This document shows, piece by piece, positions 63,399 through 64,000 of a stretch of 64,000 bases of DNA. Under the pieces are notes generated by a model, which was not told the origin of the DNA, made no database searches, and saw nothing but the letters and a program-made list of their open reading frames with translations. How positions within the stretch are numbered: position 1 is the stretch's first letter; each line of letters begins with the position of its first letter. Location: contig JAQWLM010000002.1 of NCBI GenBank assembly GCA_029247315.1, positions 62,001-126,000 of the forward strand, written 5' to 3'. A program made the translations under genes and the position numbers. This DNA is from AAA164-E04 sp014239995. GTDB taxonomy: Bacteria > Verrucomicrobiota > Verrucomicrobiia > Limisphaerales > AAA164-E04.

Positions 63399-64000
63399 TC
63401 AGCGTGCATGAGATAGCAACCAAGTGTAAAGTTCGGCATTGTTATAGGTCTTTGTCCAGGAATCATGCCCAGCATCCGGATAAATGGTCAGTTTGGCATT
63501 TCCTTTGACACGTTGATCCATCATGGCAACGAGGCGTTGGCTTTCCTCGGGCAGGACAACAGTATCTTTTCCTCCATGAAAAGCCCAGATGGGAAGGGAT
63601 TGAAGTGCCTCACGATAACGAGGCCGAACAAGTGGCGGCAAGAAATCCCGGGTACTGCCTCCCCCACAGATGGGAACAGCTGCCGCAAATTGTTCTGGAG
63701 CCTTCCCTATCAGGCCCCAGGTACCAAAACCACCCATGCTCAATCCGGTCACATAGACTCTTTTTTCATCGATACGCAAGCGATGTTTCACTGCATCCAG
63801 CAAGGCCAGCAAAGCGTCGGCATCCCACACCTCACCACTCGGACACTGAGGGGAAATCAGGACAAACGGGAAATCAGGATTGTCCGCAACAATCTTGGGA
63901 GGACCATGCACCTTGACTTTTTCCAAATCATTGCCGCGTTCTCCTGCCCCATGCAGGAAAAGCATCAGGGGCCATTGGCGCTGGGATTCCTTGTATTCCT
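63399..64000 (-). CDS. Alpha/beta hydrolase (prolyl oligopeptidase/dienelactone type), 5' end cut by window edge
   Basis: At least 200 residues; the frame stays open through the right edge (EYKESQRQWPLMLFLHGAGERG), so the N-terminus, probably including a signal peptide, is missing. The oxyanion HG motif is in MLFLHGAGERG, the nucleophile elbow is GLSMGGFGTWG, and the acid and base residues lie in FHGGKDTVVL and PDAGHDSW. It resembles secreted esterases/depolymerases of the feruloyl-esterase type. It heads the minus-strand operon within the window. Confidence 0.88.
   Translation of the reverse strand, partial: EYKESQRQWPLMLFLHGAGERGNDLEKVKVHGPPKIVADNPDFPFVLISPQCPSGEVWDADALLALLDAVKHRLRIDEKRVYVTGLSMGGFGTWGLIGKAPEQFAAAVPICGGGSTRDFLPPLVRPRYREALQSLPIWAFHGGKDTVVLPEESQRLVAMMDQRVKGNAKLTIYPDAGHDSWTKTYNNAELYTWLLSHAR

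Noticed and set aside
1..64000. tRNA, rRNA, CRISPR array, IS element or prophage
   Set aside because: Reading the intergenic stretches gave no tRNA-like clover pattern, no regular repeat-spacer array and no transposase or phage genes.

Overview
The window looks like a piece of a marine or aquatic Verrucomicrobia chromosome (PVC superphylum). The signs are a DUF1549/DUF1553 plus DUF1501 pair with a beta-propeller partner, a pair of S1-type sulfatases, a lamin-tail/CotH giant protein, many Gfo/Idh/MocA and TIM-barrel sugar-isomerase genes, a SecD-SecF fusion, and a C-terminal beta domain ending in a W...FFRL-type motif on three secreted proteins. This placement is inferred from gene content; there is no rRNA or other phylogenetic marker. 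I saw no tRNA, rRNA, CRISPR array, insertion sequence or prophage.

Layout. 1-167 is the 5' end of a lipoprotein gene leaving the window on the minus strand. 227-5710 (+) is a secreted thioredoxin-like protein followed by a DUF1549/1553 - DUF1501 - WD40 cluster. 5721-18249 is one long minus-strand run: DJ-1-like protein, ruvC, ruvA, acyltransferase and cyclophilin, preceded by a TIM-barrel isomerase, a 1452-residue LTD/CotH protein, a lactonase, a phosphoesterase and a sulfatase. 18613-26785 (+) holds a second sulfatase, a PQQ-type dehydrogenase with two c-type haem motifs, a rhomboid protease, a small membrane protein, an LRR protein and a HEFGH metallopeptidase with an S4-like insertion. 26866-29051 (-) holds a membrane protein, bcp and a Smr protein. 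29194-31203 (+) is a sodium-pump decarboxylase module (gamma, biotin carrier, beta) with no alpha subunit. xylA lies on the minus strand at 31661-32986.

33224-45995 (+) carries yajC, secDF, terC-like, exoD-like, recJ, psd, a CehA/McbA-type metallohydrolase, a Gfo/Idh/MocA oxidoreductase and an MFS transporter, closed by a strong terminator. 46202-49085 (-) has an IlvD-family dehydratase and a second Gfo/Idh/MocA protein. 49247-53136 (+) has a DCC-family thiol oxidoreductase, a squalene-hopene-cyclase-like protein with a DADD motif, and an MsrP-like molybdoenzyme. A gene-poor zone (53137-55739) contains one secreted alanine-rich/acidic protein. The right end has a TIM-barrel isomerase (-), a flavin reductase with gcvT and gcvH (+), and a tight minus-strand operon: alpha/beta hydrolase (cut by the window edge), SIS protein, MetE-core methyltransferase, UlaG-like hydrolase and a solitary DNA methyltransferase.

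Together the genes suggest a heterotroph that degrades sulfated or complex polysaccharides (sulfatases, isomerases, oxidoreductases, xylose isomerase, sugar transporter) and has a large exported proteome handled by SecDF-YajC, with some sodium-linked energetics. The most unusual items are the S4-like domain inside a predicted exported metallopeptidase, the DADD cyclase-like protein, the alpha-less sodium pump and the shared C-terminal domain on three exported proteins.
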